42,610 nucleotides of DNA, from contig CAZBEO010000026.1 of the NCBI GenBank assembly GCA_964490935.1, positions 1-42,610 of the forward strand. The letters are read 5' to 3'. Shown here piece after piece: positions 1-7,444 of the stretch. The notes under the pieces were generated by a model. That model was not told the DNA's origin, did not search any database, and saw nothing but the letters and a program-made list of their open reading frames with translations. The DNA comes from JAQVYB01 sp964490935. Its GTDB lineage: Bacteria > Verrucomicrobiota > Kiritimatiellia > RZYC01. The translations under genes and the position numbers were made by a program. Numbering within the stretch: position 1 is the first letter of the stretch; each line of letters opens with the position of its first letter.

Positions 1-150
1 CTTGGTCCCGTGTGCCCGTGGCCGGGATGGTGAACTATTGGGCATATGTTGAGCGTGAGGAGACCGGAAGGAAAAAGAAGTGCAGGTGGCTATTGTTTCC
101 TGATAGCGCCGGGACGGTGAACGAAGGTTCACTTATGGGCCGAATTTCGG

Positions 151-317
151 TTGTCAATGATTTGTCAGTAACCGGACCGATTGCCGGAATGGGTGGCGGC
201 TGAAATTTCGGCGGATAGATTCGGCGGGTGCCTTTTCCTTGTGTGACCAGCTTTTTGCAGAATCGCACTTCATCCAGTGTTTATGCTGGTCAAATGGAAC
301 TGACAAGCTATTGACAA
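151..317. repeat. Two inverted pairs of TTGTCA sites, 11-bp spaced (putative integrase arm sites)
   Basis: TTGTCA occurs at 151-156 and again at 162-167, and its complement TGACAA at 301-306 and 312-317. Within each pair the sites are 11 bp apart, one helical turn. The two 18-bp blocks (151-168 and 300-317) are inverted copies that differ only in three central bases. Tandem short sites one turn apart, inverted about the middle, are typical of arm-type binding sites for tyrosine integrases or excisionases. The neighbouring tRNA fragment supports that reading, which remains inference. Confidence 0.45.
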
Positions 318-327
318 ATGAAGTGCG
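244..327. repeat. Interleaved inverted repeats in A-B-A'-B' order
   Basis: TGACCAGC (244-251) is complementary to GCTGGTCA (285-292), and CGCACTTCAT (264-273) to ATGAAGTGCG (318-327). The pairs interleave, so as RNA they could form a pseudoknot and as DNA they are two overlapping inverted repeats. The second pair's right arm directly follows the TGACAA pair at 301-317. A role in a recombination site or in a small structured RNA are both possible; nothing here decides between them. Confidence 0.4.
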
Positions 328-396
328 CAAATCTGCCATTATCGGCTATTATTGGAAAACAGGGCTTTAAAAAAGGCCAATAAAACGGCATATTTA

Positions 397-445
397 CCAG
401 CCTTCCAAGCTGGTCGTACGGGTTCGATTCCCGTCACCCGCTCCA
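397..445 (+). pseudogene. 3' fragment of tRNA-Gly(UCC), probable attachment-site half
   Basis: The fragment has a perfect anticodon stem CCAGC/GCTGG (397-401, 409-413), a seven-base loop with anticodon TCC (404-406), a variable loop, a perfect T-stem ACGGG/CCCGT around TTCGATT, the acceptor 3' strand CACCCGC (435-441), discriminator T and encoded CCA (443-445). A T-run at 447-451 could terminate transcription. The sequence just before 397 has no D-arm and no GCGGGTG acceptor partner, so the gene is 5'-truncated. A 3' end from anticodon stem to CCA is the usual core duplicated by tRNA-targeting integrases. A GCGGGTG at 224-230 is not followed by tRNA-like sequence, so I do not read this as an intron-split gene. 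Confidence 0.75.
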
Positions 446-459
446 CTTTTTCCCGGGTT

Positions 460-598
460 TTCCAATCATTGGAAACATTTTTTCAAATCTTTCCAATCAT
501 TGGAAAGTTTCCTATGCTTTTTTCCAATCATTGGAACTTTTCCGTGCGATTTTTCCAATCGTTGGAACTTTTTCGTACGGTTTTTCCAATGATTGGAA
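460..598 (+). repeat. Five-unit palindrome array, TTCCAAT-N-ATTGGAA, exact 31-bp period
   Basis: Units lie at 460-474, 491-505, 522-536, 553-567 and 584-598, with centres 467, 498, 529, 560 and 591, exactly 31 bp apart. Each unit is a 7-bp inverted repeat about one central base; unit 4 has a single G-T change (TTCCAATCGTTGGAA). Spacers are all 16 bp. The last two are alike (CTTTTCCGTGCGATTT and CTTTTTCGTACGGTTT), the first two are only similarly T-rich. Thirty-one bp is close to three helical turns, so all units face the same side of the DNA. The array ends 7 bp before the addB start codon, and the GGAA of unit 5 is the only ribosome-binding-like sequence there. Two more units with the same period occur at 11466-11511. 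Confidence 0.9.
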
Positions 599-605
599 AA
601 ACTTT

Positions 606-3398
606 ATGAAGACTTTTCGCCATTTTTTCGATTGGTCGGCACCCGCGCTCGCGTGCGCGGCGGACTATCTGGTCCGTCCAGAACATTGGAAGGATGGGTT
701 GCTGGACCTCTCGCGCCACCTGATTATTGTGCCTTCCAGTCATGCGAGCCGTCGTCTTCGTGAGCGTCTGGCCCTCCTCGCCGCCGAGCGGCGTTCCGCC
801 GTACTTCCCGGCCGCATCACCACGCCCTCGTTCCTCTTTCAACCGAAACCGAACGATCCCCGCCCCGTGGCCGACGCCGTCGATGCCGCCATCCTCTGGC
901 AAGATGTGCTCTCCCATCTCACGGCCAACGATGCTCCGACCCTCCTGCGTGGCCATCCGCCCGGCACCGACCGACGCGCCTGCGCCGCCATCGCCCGTCA
1001 ACTCATTGAACTGCGCACTCTCCTCTGCGAAGAAGGGCATACCTTCGCCTCTTTCGCCGACGCCTTTTCCGATAACCCGGAACCCGAACGCTGGCGCGAC
1101 CTGGTACGTCTCGAAGCCCGCTACCTCGACACCCTCGAACGCGAAAACATGCGCGACGAAACCACCGCCAAACTCGCCGCCGCTGAAAACTCCGGCGACT
1201 TGCCCGACTCCTTTGATGCCGTCCATCTGCTTTTTTGTCCCGATCCACCGCGACTGGCTCTACGCGCCCTCGAACATCTGCCCGACTCCCTGCCGGTGCA
1301 TCTCGTTATTCTTGCGCCTGAATCTGAGGCCGACCGTTTCGATGCCTGGGGCCGTCCCGCACCCGAAGCCTGGGCCGAGGGAATCATCCCCGTGGCCGAC
1401 GCGCAAATCCACCGCTTTTCCACTCCGCACGAGCAGCTTCGTCACATCGCCGAACAGATTGCCCCACTCGCCCCCGAGAAACGGTCCACCTATGCCATTG
1501 GCCTGCCCGACGGCGCACTCGCGCCGCCCCTGCGCGACGAACTCGCCGCACGCGACATCGCCGCGTTCGATCCCGCCGGATGTGGTGCCGCACAAATCGC
1601 CCTCACCGAAGTGGCCCTGCTCCTCGGGCGCTTCTTTCTCGATTCAACCTGGGACGCCTTCGCCTCGCTCGTGCGTCATCCCTACCTGCTCGATACCTTT
1701 CACCGCATCCTCCCCGGTTTTCAAACCACTCCGTTTTTGAAAACCCTCGATCGCTTCCAAAACGAACACCTCCCCTCCGATTTTGAGACCATCTGCCTCT
1801 TCGCGCAAGGTCACGAACTGCTCGAACCCGTGGTGGGGCAGGTGGCCGACTGGGTGCGCCGCCTCGAAGAGGAATCCCCGCTCGAAGCCCTCCTGCCCAT
1901 CCTGTCGGAATGGTTTGCCGAACGTACGTTCGACAACCGCCGCGCCGACGAGGCCGACTTCATCGCCGCCGCCCGCCTGTTGTGCGGCGTACTCGATTCT
2001 CTACGTCGCCGTCCGCATGTGCAAAAGCTCTCTTCCGCCGATCTCATGCAGATCATTCTCGACAGCCTCGAACATCAGCGCATCCCCTCCGAGCGACCCG
2101 CGCACGCCGTGGACCTGCCCGGCTGGCTCGAACTACATTGGGAAGATGCCCCACGTCTTCTGCTCTGCGGCATGACAGATACCGCCGTCCCCGAAGTGAT
2201 TGACTGCCATCCCTTCCTGCCCGATCAAGCACGACGCACCCTCGGACTGCGGCACAATGCCGACCGCTTCGCGCGCGATGCCTACATCTTCCGCGTACTC
2301 CTCGCCTCGCGGGCCGACAACGCCTCATCGGTGCAGTGCTGCCTGGCCGCCACCGGTCTCACCGGCGACCCCACGCGCCCTTCCCGCCTGCTCTTTCTCT
2401 GCGAACCCGAACAGCTTCCAGCCCGCGCCCTACTGCTCTTCAACGATTGCGCTTCCGCACCGACCACCCATCACCGTGTCAACGACTGGCACCTCAGCCC
2501 ACCCTCGCCCGAAACCCTGCCGCCCATCACCAACGTCTCCGTTTCCGACTTCAAGTCCTACCTCCGCTGCCCCTTTCTCCACTACCTCGAACGCCGCCTA
2601 AGAATGGACGCCCGCGACGACACGCTGCAGGAAATGGACGCCGCCCTCTACGGCACGTTCTGTCACGACGTATTGCAAGATTTCGCCGCCTCGCCCACCG
2701 CCGATTCCGACAACGAAAAAGAAATCGCCGACTTTCTCCTCACCCGTACTGCCGAGCGCTTTCGCGCGGCCTTCGGTCCGCGCCTTTCGCTTCCCCTGAT
2801 GATTCAGCAGGAAAGCATTCAGGAGCGCCTCCGTTTTGCCGCGCCCATACAGGCGCAGGCCCGGCGCGACGGATGGTGCCTCGTATCCGCCGAGCAATCC
2901 TTCAGCATGCCGCTGCGTGGGGTCGTTCTCAAAGGGCGTATCGACCGCATCGAACAGCGCGCCGATGGCGCGGTACGGCTCCTCGATTACAAGACATCCG
3001 ACAAAGCCCCCTCGCCCGAGCGGGCGCACCTGAAAAAGAGCAACGCCCATACGCCGCCCTGGGCCGAAGCCCCCGCCAGTCGTGCCTGGTGCGATCTCCA
3101 GCTCCCACTGTATCACCATCTCTATCGTCACGCCCATCCCGAGACCTCCTCCATCCTCTGCGGCTACTTCAATCTATCCGGCGTACTGGAAACCACCGCC
3201 CTCATCGAATGGCCCATCGAACCCGAACTGCTCTCCTCGGCCCTCGACACCGCCGATACCCTCGCCGAGCGAATGCTCGCCGGACGCTTCTGGCCGCCCT
3301 CCGGCGCCAAAGCCTACCCACCGCTCGCCGACCTCTTTTTCGATACACCCGAAGAAACCGTGGACCCCTCCGCTTTCCCCGTGGAGGTCACGCCATGA
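606..3398 (+). CDS. addB: AddB-like subunit: inactivated helicase with C-terminal RecB-type nuclease
   Basis: This 930-residue protein should be the second subunit of an AddAB-type helicase-nuclease that resects double-strand DNA ends for recombination. The N-terminal region (VPSSHASRRL near residue 40) sits where a helicase would have a Walker A motif but has no GKT, as in AddB proteins. The C-terminal 250 residues show a PD-(D/E)XK nuclease: SVSDFKSYLRCP, GRIDRIE with D780, LLDYKT with D794 and K796, and QLPLY. Only one cysteine is seen at the start of this domain and none at its end, so the four-cysteine iron-sulfur staple of Bacillus AddB appears absent. The start at 606 follows the palindrome array; an in-frame TTG at 531 would translate repeat DNA and is rejected. 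The stop overlaps the addA start (ATGA). Confidence 0.85.
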   Translation: MKTFRHFFDWSAPALACAADYLVRPEHWKDGLLDLSRHLIIVPSSHASRRLRERLALLAAERRSAVLPGRITTPSFLFQPKPNDPRPVADAVDAAILWQDVLSHLTANDAPTLLRGHPPGTDRRACAAIARQLIELRTLLCEEGHTFASFADAFSDNPEPERWRDLVRLEARYLDTLERENMRDETTAKLAAAENSGDLPDSFDAVHLLFCPDPPRLALRALEHLPDSLPVHLVILAPESEADRFDAWGRPAPEAWAEGIIPVADAQIHRFSTPHEQLRHIAEQIAPLAPEKRSTYAIGLPDGALAPPLRDELAARDIAAFDPAGCGAAQIALTEVALLLGRFFLDSTWDAFASLVRHPYLLDTFHRILPGFQTTPFLKTLDRFQNEHLPSDFETICLFAQGHELLEPVVGQVADWVRRLEEESPLEALLPILSEWFAERTFDNRRADEADFIAAARLLCGVLDSLRRRPHVQKLSSADLMQIILDSLEHQRIPSERPAHAVDLPGWLELHWEDAPRLLLCGMTDTAVPEVIDCHPFLPDQARRTLGLRHNADRFARDAYIFRVLLASRADNASSVQCCLAATGLTGDPTRPSRLLFLCEPEQLPARALLLFNDCASAPTTHHRVNDWHLSPPSPETLPPITNVSVSDFKSYLRCPFLHYLERRLRMDARDDTLQEMDAALYGTFCHDVLQDFAASPTADSDNEKEIADFLLTRTAERFRAAFGPRLSLPLMIQQESIQERLRFAAPIQAQARRDGWCLVSAEQSFSMPLRGVVLKGRIDRIEQRADGAVRLLDYKTSDKAPSPERAHLKKSNAHTPPWAEAPASRAWCDLQLPLYHHLYRHAHPETSSILCGYFNLSGVLETTALIEWPIEPELLSSALDTADTLAERMLAGRFWPPSGAKAYPPLADLFFDTPEETVDPSAFPVEVTP

Positions 3399-6300
3399 AA
3401 GACTTCATTCCCTACCAGATGATTTCCGCCTCCGCCGGCTCCGGCAAGACGTTTCAACTAAGCAGTCGCTACATTCGTCTCCTGGGCGCCGGTGTGGACC
3501 CAGCCACCATCGTGGCCCTCACCTTCACCCGCAAGGCCGCCGCTGAAATTTTCGACCGCATTATGCAGCGCCTCGCACTCGCCGCGCTCGACCCGAAAAA
3601 ACTCTGCGAACTCAACGAGACCGCCGCGCTCTCGCTCGATACCAATCAGGCCCGCGCCCTCCTGCAATCGCTCATTCGCGCCATGCCCATGCTACGCATT
3701 GGCACACTCGACAGCTTTTTCGCGCGGGTGGTCCGTCTCTTCGCCTATGAACTCGGCCTGCAGGGCGAATTCGGAATCCTCGAAGGGTTCGCGCTCGAAG
3801 AGGCCCGTGAAGAGGCCCTGCGCCACACCCTCTCCGGCAACCTAACCGAAAAAGAGCGGAAGGCGTTTCTTCTCGACTTCAAGCAGGCCACCTTCGGGCG
3901 CGAAGAGCGCAGTGTCTTGCAAAAACTCGATGCCTTCATGACCAACTTTCAGCCGTTTCTCCAGGCCGCCCCCCATGGCGTCTGCTGGGGAAATCCCGAC
4001 CGCATCTGGCCCGACGGCCATCCCCTGCTGACCGCCCCCGCAATCACCCGCACCAACTACGATGCCGCCCTGGAGTCCCTTTCCTCCGTGGCCACCGACA
4101 AATCCTGGATCGGCTTTCTCGCCCTCCTGCGCGCCTTCGATGGCAACCGCCTGCCGGAAGGATCGAGCACGCTGCTCAATCAATTGCTCGAGCAGTGCGC
4201 CGCGTGGGATAAAAACGCCGTGGAACTCAAGCTCCGCAGCAAACCCTACACCTTCACCGCCGCCCACCGAAATGCACTCGATACCGTGGTGCGCTACCTC
4301 TTTCAGTGCATACTGCTCAACCGATGCCAGCGCACCCTCGGCCTCTTCAACGTACTCAACCGCTACGAACAAAACTATGCCCAAACCGTCCGGCGCGCCG
4401 GACGCATCTCCTTTCAGGACATCACCGCGATCCTAGCCGCCGGCGGCATCGAGTCGATCCGCTCCCCGCGTCGCCTAACCCAGGAGCCCCTCGAATGCTC
4501 CAATGAACGCCTCTACATTGATTACCGACTCGACGGGCGCTTCGACCACTGGATGCTCGATGAATTCCAGGATACCAGCACCGACCAGTGGGCCATTCTC
4601 AGCAACCTCATTGATGAAGTCCTCCAAAGCGAAGGAGCCGACCGCTCCTTCTTCTATGTGGGCGACGTCAAACAGGCCATCTACGGCTGGCGCGGAGGCG
4701 ACGCACGGCTCTTCACACAGATTTACAATCGCTATGCCCCCGCCATTAAAAAAGAAACCCTCGCCCTCTCCCGTCGTTCCACTCCCGCAATTATTCAGAC
4801 CGTCAACGCCGTCTTTTCCAACCTGCAACCTGAAGAGCGCTTTCCTGAAAAAGCCATCGCCCGCTGGAATGAAACCTGGGAGCAACACGGCACCGTGCGC
4901 CAGGACGCCCCCGGCTATGCCGCTTTCTATGAACTCCCCGCACCCGACAAAAGCAATCCCGAGTCCACCGACCCCCGTTTCACCCTCACCGCCGACCTAA
5001 TTGAACCGATGCTCGAAAATCCGCTGCCCAACGGCGTGGCCGTTCTCGTGCGCTCGAAAAATGCCGGACTCGCCGTGGTGGACTGTCTGCGCGCGCGCGG
5101 CATCAACACCCTTTGGGAGGGCGACACCGCCATCGTCGACAACACCGTCGTTTCCGCGCTCCTCTCCCTGCTCAAACTCGCCGAACACCCCGGTGATGAC
5201 CTCGCCTGGCAGCACCTCCTCATGACGCCCCTGCGCCGCGTCATGGACTCCTTCAAACTCAGCCGCGCCACCCTCTCCTCTCATCTGTTGCGCGAACTTC
5301 ACCTCCACGGTTTTCAGCATCTGCTGCAACACTGGACCGACGAATGCGAGCGACTCAATCCGGGAGGATTCTCCCCCTTCACCCGCGCACGCTTCGCCCA
5401 ACTCCAGCAATGCGCCCAGGAATTTGACCTAGCTCATCCGCGCCAAGTCATCCCCTTCATCCGTTTTGTGCAGCAGACCGCCGGCAAAGCCGAAGCCCCC
5501 GCGGGTGCCGTACGCGTGCTCACCATGCACAAAGCCAAAGGACTTGAATTCGATGCCGTATTCCTGCCCGACCTTCAAGACAACTCGCTGGACTCCCTCG
5601 GACACGGAGAACTCGGACTCGTTCATCACACCGAATCGGACAATCCGGACGCCGAGTGGGTGCTCCACTTTCCGCCCATGCGTTTTGCCGAAACGGACGC
5701 CACCCTCTCCGCCGAGCTGCGCGACCAGCGCGAGCAGCAGGTCTATGAATCCCTCTGCCTGCTCTACGTCGCCATCACCCGCGCCCGTGAATCCCTCTAT
5801 CTGATCACCCACGAAACCGGCAAAAGCAGCAAGGCCTTCTATGCCGCCACCCTCCTGAAAAAACAACTCGACGGGAAAAGCGGCAACCCCTTCACGGACC
5901 CGCGCCTCCTCTACGAAATCGGCACCCCCGACTGGAATCAACCCCTCCGCAGCGCAGCGTCCACACCGCCGCAGCCGCAGCAAGCGGTGCCCGCACCGGC
6001 CCAGCCCGAACGCGCACCCGCCATCCGACTCGAACGCCGCCTGCCCTCCGCCGAGGCCGATGCCCGCCTCTGTGCCGAACATCTCTTCTCCGCACGCGGA
6101 CGCGCCGCCGCCGACTACGGCACCGCCATGCACGCCCTCTTTGAGCAACTCGAATGGTACGCCCCCGAAGTGGAAACCACCTGCCTAGCCACTCTCGAAA
6201 CCCTGCCACTGGATGAAGACACCCGAGCCAACCTGCGGCGCGAGTTCTCCCAGTCCCTGAAAAATCAAACGATCAGCAACGCCCTTGCAAAGCCTTTGCA

Positions 6301-6610
6301 GGCGGCCGACCTCTGGCGCGAAAAACGCTTTGAAATTGCCCTGGGCAACCGATGGATATCCGGCTGCTTTGACCGCGTCACCATCCTGCTCGATGAAGCC
6401 GGCAAGCCGGTCGCCGCCACCATCCTCGACTACAAAACCGATCAATTCGCCGATACCCCGGACGCCCTGGCAAAAGCCGTCGAATCGCATCGCTCGCAGC
6501 TTGAACTCTATCGCGACGTGCTGTCCGTCATGACGGCCCTCCCCCCCGAACGCATCACCCTTCAACTCCTCTTCACCCATCACGCCCAACTTTCGCAATG
6601 GCGGGCGTAG
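3395..6610 (+). CDS. addA: AddA-like UvrD-family helicase with C-terminal nuclease
   Basis: This 1071-residue protein is the motor and nuclease partner of the preceding subunit. Superfamily 1A helicase motifs occur in order: Walker A SASAGSGKTF (K18), TFTRKAAAEI, motif II LDEFQDTSTDQW (near 388), motif III VGDVKQAIYGWRGG, motif V LTMHKAKGLEFD, and motif VI LLYVAITRARESL. A RecB-type nuclease domain closes the protein (GTAMHALFE, GCFDR, LDYKTDQF with D1012 and K1014, then Q and Y). The start is fixed by GGAGG at 3383-3387 and the ATGA overlap with addB; the frame is open for a further 1059 bases upstream, but that part shadows addB. The last codons lie inside a 21-bp perfect hairpin arm (6587-6607). 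No recD or third subunit is nearby. Confidence 0.9.
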   Translation: MKDFIPYQMISASAGSGKTFQLSSRYIRLLGAGVDPATIVALTFTRKAAAEIFDRIMQRLALAALDPKKLCELNETAALSLDTNQARALLQSLIRAMPMLRIGTLDSFFARVVRLFAYELGLQGEFGILEGFALEEAREEALRHTLSGNLTEKERKAFLLDFKQATFGREERSVLQKLDAFMTNFQPFLQAAPHGVCWGNPDRIWPDGHPLLTAPAITRTNYDAALESLSSVATDKSWIGFLALLRAFDGNRLPEGSSTLLNQLLEQCAAWDKNAVELKLRSKPYTFTAAHRNALDTVVRYLFQCILLNRCQRTLGLFNVLNRYEQNYAQTVRRAGRISFQDITAILAAGGIESIRSPRRLTQEPLECSNERLYIDYRLDGRFDHWMLDEFQDTSTDQWAILSNLIDEVLQSEGADRSFFYVGDVKQAIYGWRGGDARLFTQIYNRYAPAIKKETLALSRRSTPAIIQTVNAVFSNLQPEERFPEKAIARWNETWEQHGTVRQDAPGYAAFYELPAPDKSNPESTDPRFTLTADLIEPMLENPLPNGVAVLVRSKNAGLAVVDCLRARGINTLWEGDTAIVDNTVVSALLSLLKLAEHPGDDLAWQHLLMTPLRRVMDSFKLSRATLSSHLLRELHLHGFQHLLQHWTDECERLNPGGFSPFTRARFAQLQQCAQEFDLAHPRQVIPFIRFVQQTAGKAEAPAGAVRVLTMHKAKGLEFDAVFLPDLQDNSLDSLGHGELGLVHHTESDNPDAEWVLHFPPMRFAETDATLSAELRDQREQQVYESLCLLYVAITRARESLYLITHETGKSSKAFYAATLLKKQLDGKSGNPFTDPRLLYEIGTPDWNQPLRSAASTPPQPQQAVPAPAQPERAPAIRLERRLPSAEADARLCAEHLFSARGRAAADYGTAMHALFEQLEWYAPEVETTCLATLETLPLDEDTRANLRREFSQSLKNQTISNALAKPLQAADLWREKRFEIALGNRWISGCFDRVTILLDEAGKPVAATILDYKTDQFADTPDALAKAVESHRSQLELYRDVLSVMTALPPERITLQLLFTHHAQLSQWRA

Positions 6611-6653
6611 GGCGCCCGCCATTGCGAAAGTTGAACACAGCGAATACGCTGTG
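6587..6653 (+). terminator. Two tandem hairpins at the addA stop codon
   Basis: Hairpin one pairs 6587-6607 with 6613-6633, 21 perfect base pairs around TAGGG. The left arm is the last seven codons of addA and the stop codon lies in the loop. Hairpin two is CACAGCG-AATA-CGCTGTG (6636-6653). No T-run follows, so this is not a classic intrinsic terminator, but it could block 3' exonucleases or stop polymerase. A similar two-hairpin arrangement follows the barrel-protein gene at 9679-9740. Confidence 0.6.
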
Positions 6654-6683
6654 GAATCTTGGGAAACCGATCAACGGCTCGCG

Positions 6684-6732
6684 GGACGCTCGCCCTCCAG
6701 GAGGTTCAAAAAATGCTGGAGGGCGAGCGTCC
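6684..6732. repeat. 17-bp perfect inverted repeat with GGACGCTCGCC core
   Basis: GGACGCTCGCCCTCCAG (6684-6700) is perfectly complementary to 6716-6732, with a 15-base loop. It lies between addA and the convergent gene at 6792. The motif GGGACGCTCGCCC recurs at 11531-11543 just after hcp, again as part of an inverted repeat. It is therefore probably a dispersed REP-like element rather than a gene-specific terminator. Confidence 0.6.
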
Positions 6733-6791
6733 ACACGAGGGCCAGACTCCGCGCTAGGCTGCGTCACGGCAAGCTACGCGCCCGTACCACC

Positions 6792-7268
6792 CTACTGCTT
6801 CAACGCTTTCAGCATGACCGGAAGCAGGAAGCCGATCAAAAGCGCGGCCATAATCGGGCGCATCAGATTCACCGGGTTCCGGTTGCCTTCCCGAATGGTC
6901 GAGACCAGATGATTGACCGCCGAGAAGGCAAAGAACAGCAGCATGACCGTCACGATGGTTGCATCGGCGTAGCGTCCCCAATCCAGCACATACACGATCA
7001 GGGCGGTTATGGCCGTGGCCGCATTCGCCAGTCCCGACTGAATCTGGTACGCCCGATTCGGTGCATATCCGATTTTCGCGGACGCAACGTCTCCCAGAAA
7101 CAGCGATTCAAACGTCACCGTACCTGACATCAGCATCACTATGAAAAGCCCCATGAGGTGAAACTGCGATACCGCATCGTGACCCCAGGTGTATGCCGAC
7201 CAGATAGCAACCCCTATACCAATGGGCCGAAGCCACTCCATCACGGAAACCAACCTCTTTTTTATCAC
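6792..7268 (-). CDS. Small integral membrane protein, function unknown
   Basis: This 158-residue protein has about four or five hydrophobic spans (near 12-28, 36-52, 80-98, 104-122 and 137-155). Between the second and third is a polar stretch with FESLFLGD, IGYAPNRAYQIQSGLAN and other conserved-looking residues. The layout recalls DUF6790-type membrane proteins, but I am unsure of the assignment. The start is a GTG at 7266-7268 preceded by GGGAG at a good distance; an internal ATG ten codons in is an alternative. It is convergent with addA and lies downstream of the lipoprotein gene at 7445 on the same strand, 176 bases away, so co-transcription is possible. Confidence 0.65.
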   Translation of the reverse strand: MIKKRLVSVMEWLRPIGIGVAIWSAYTWGHDAVSQFHLMGLFIVMLMSGTVTFESLFLGDVASAKIGYAPNRAYQIQSGLANAATAITALIVYVLDWGRYADATIVTVMLLFFAFSAVNHLVSTIREGNRNPVNLMRPIMAALLIGFLLPVMLKALKQ

Positions 7269-7444
7269 ATTCGCTCCCGGTTACTTTAATGGGTCGGATT
7301 CTTTCACGTCCAAGGCTTGTTGTCAGCAACTATTGGGTCAAGATGCATCCAAAATCCGGGCATCCGTTAACGGCCTCGCGGGCATGTTGAAATGGAGACA
7401 ACAAACGCAGCAACACGCTCGCCAAACCCTTCTTCCCGGACAGT

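Larger units (their letters stand above)
1..396. mobile_element. Probable terminal flank of an integrated element (no convincing gene)
   Basis: I see no convincing protein here; the longest open frames are about 60-77 codons, overlap on both strands and carry no recognisable motif. The stretch abuts a 3' fragment of tRNA-Gly (397-445) that has no 5' half. When an integrase uses a tRNA 3' end, the intact gene stays at one side and a 3' copy marks the other, so DNA 5' of the fragment should be element and DNA 3' of it original chromosome. Paired TTGTCA sites (151-317) and interleaved inverted repeats (244-327) resemble an integrase-binding attachment arm. The body of the element and its integrase would lie left of the window. 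This is inference; a plain decayed tRNA is the alternative. Confidence 0.4.

Noticed and set aside
224..445. Complete tRNA-Gly split by an intron, with GCGGGTG at 224-230 as the 5' acceptor strand
   Set aside because: Nothing after 230 resembles a D-arm, and an intron ending before the anticodon stem would be at an unusual place; a 3' fragment is simpler.
460..598. CRISPR array
   Set aside because: The period is regular, but the repeats are 15-bp palindromes with 16-bp spacers, two spacers resemble one another, and no cas gene is nearby.
531..605. In-frame TTG start for addB at 531
   Set aside because: It would translate 25 codons of the palindrome array; the ATG at 606 gives a normal N-terminus.
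528..1226. Long minus-strand open frame opposite addB, and many similar frames opposite other genes
   Set aside because: These are mirror frames of GC-rich coding sequence, Gly/Ala/Arg-rich and without domains or ribosome-binding sites.
2336..3394. 353-codon N-terminal extension of addA
   Set aside because: This stretch lies inside addB in another frame, is Pro/Arg-rich low-complexity sequence, and the helicase Walker A motif begins directly after the ATG at 3395 with its own GGAGG.
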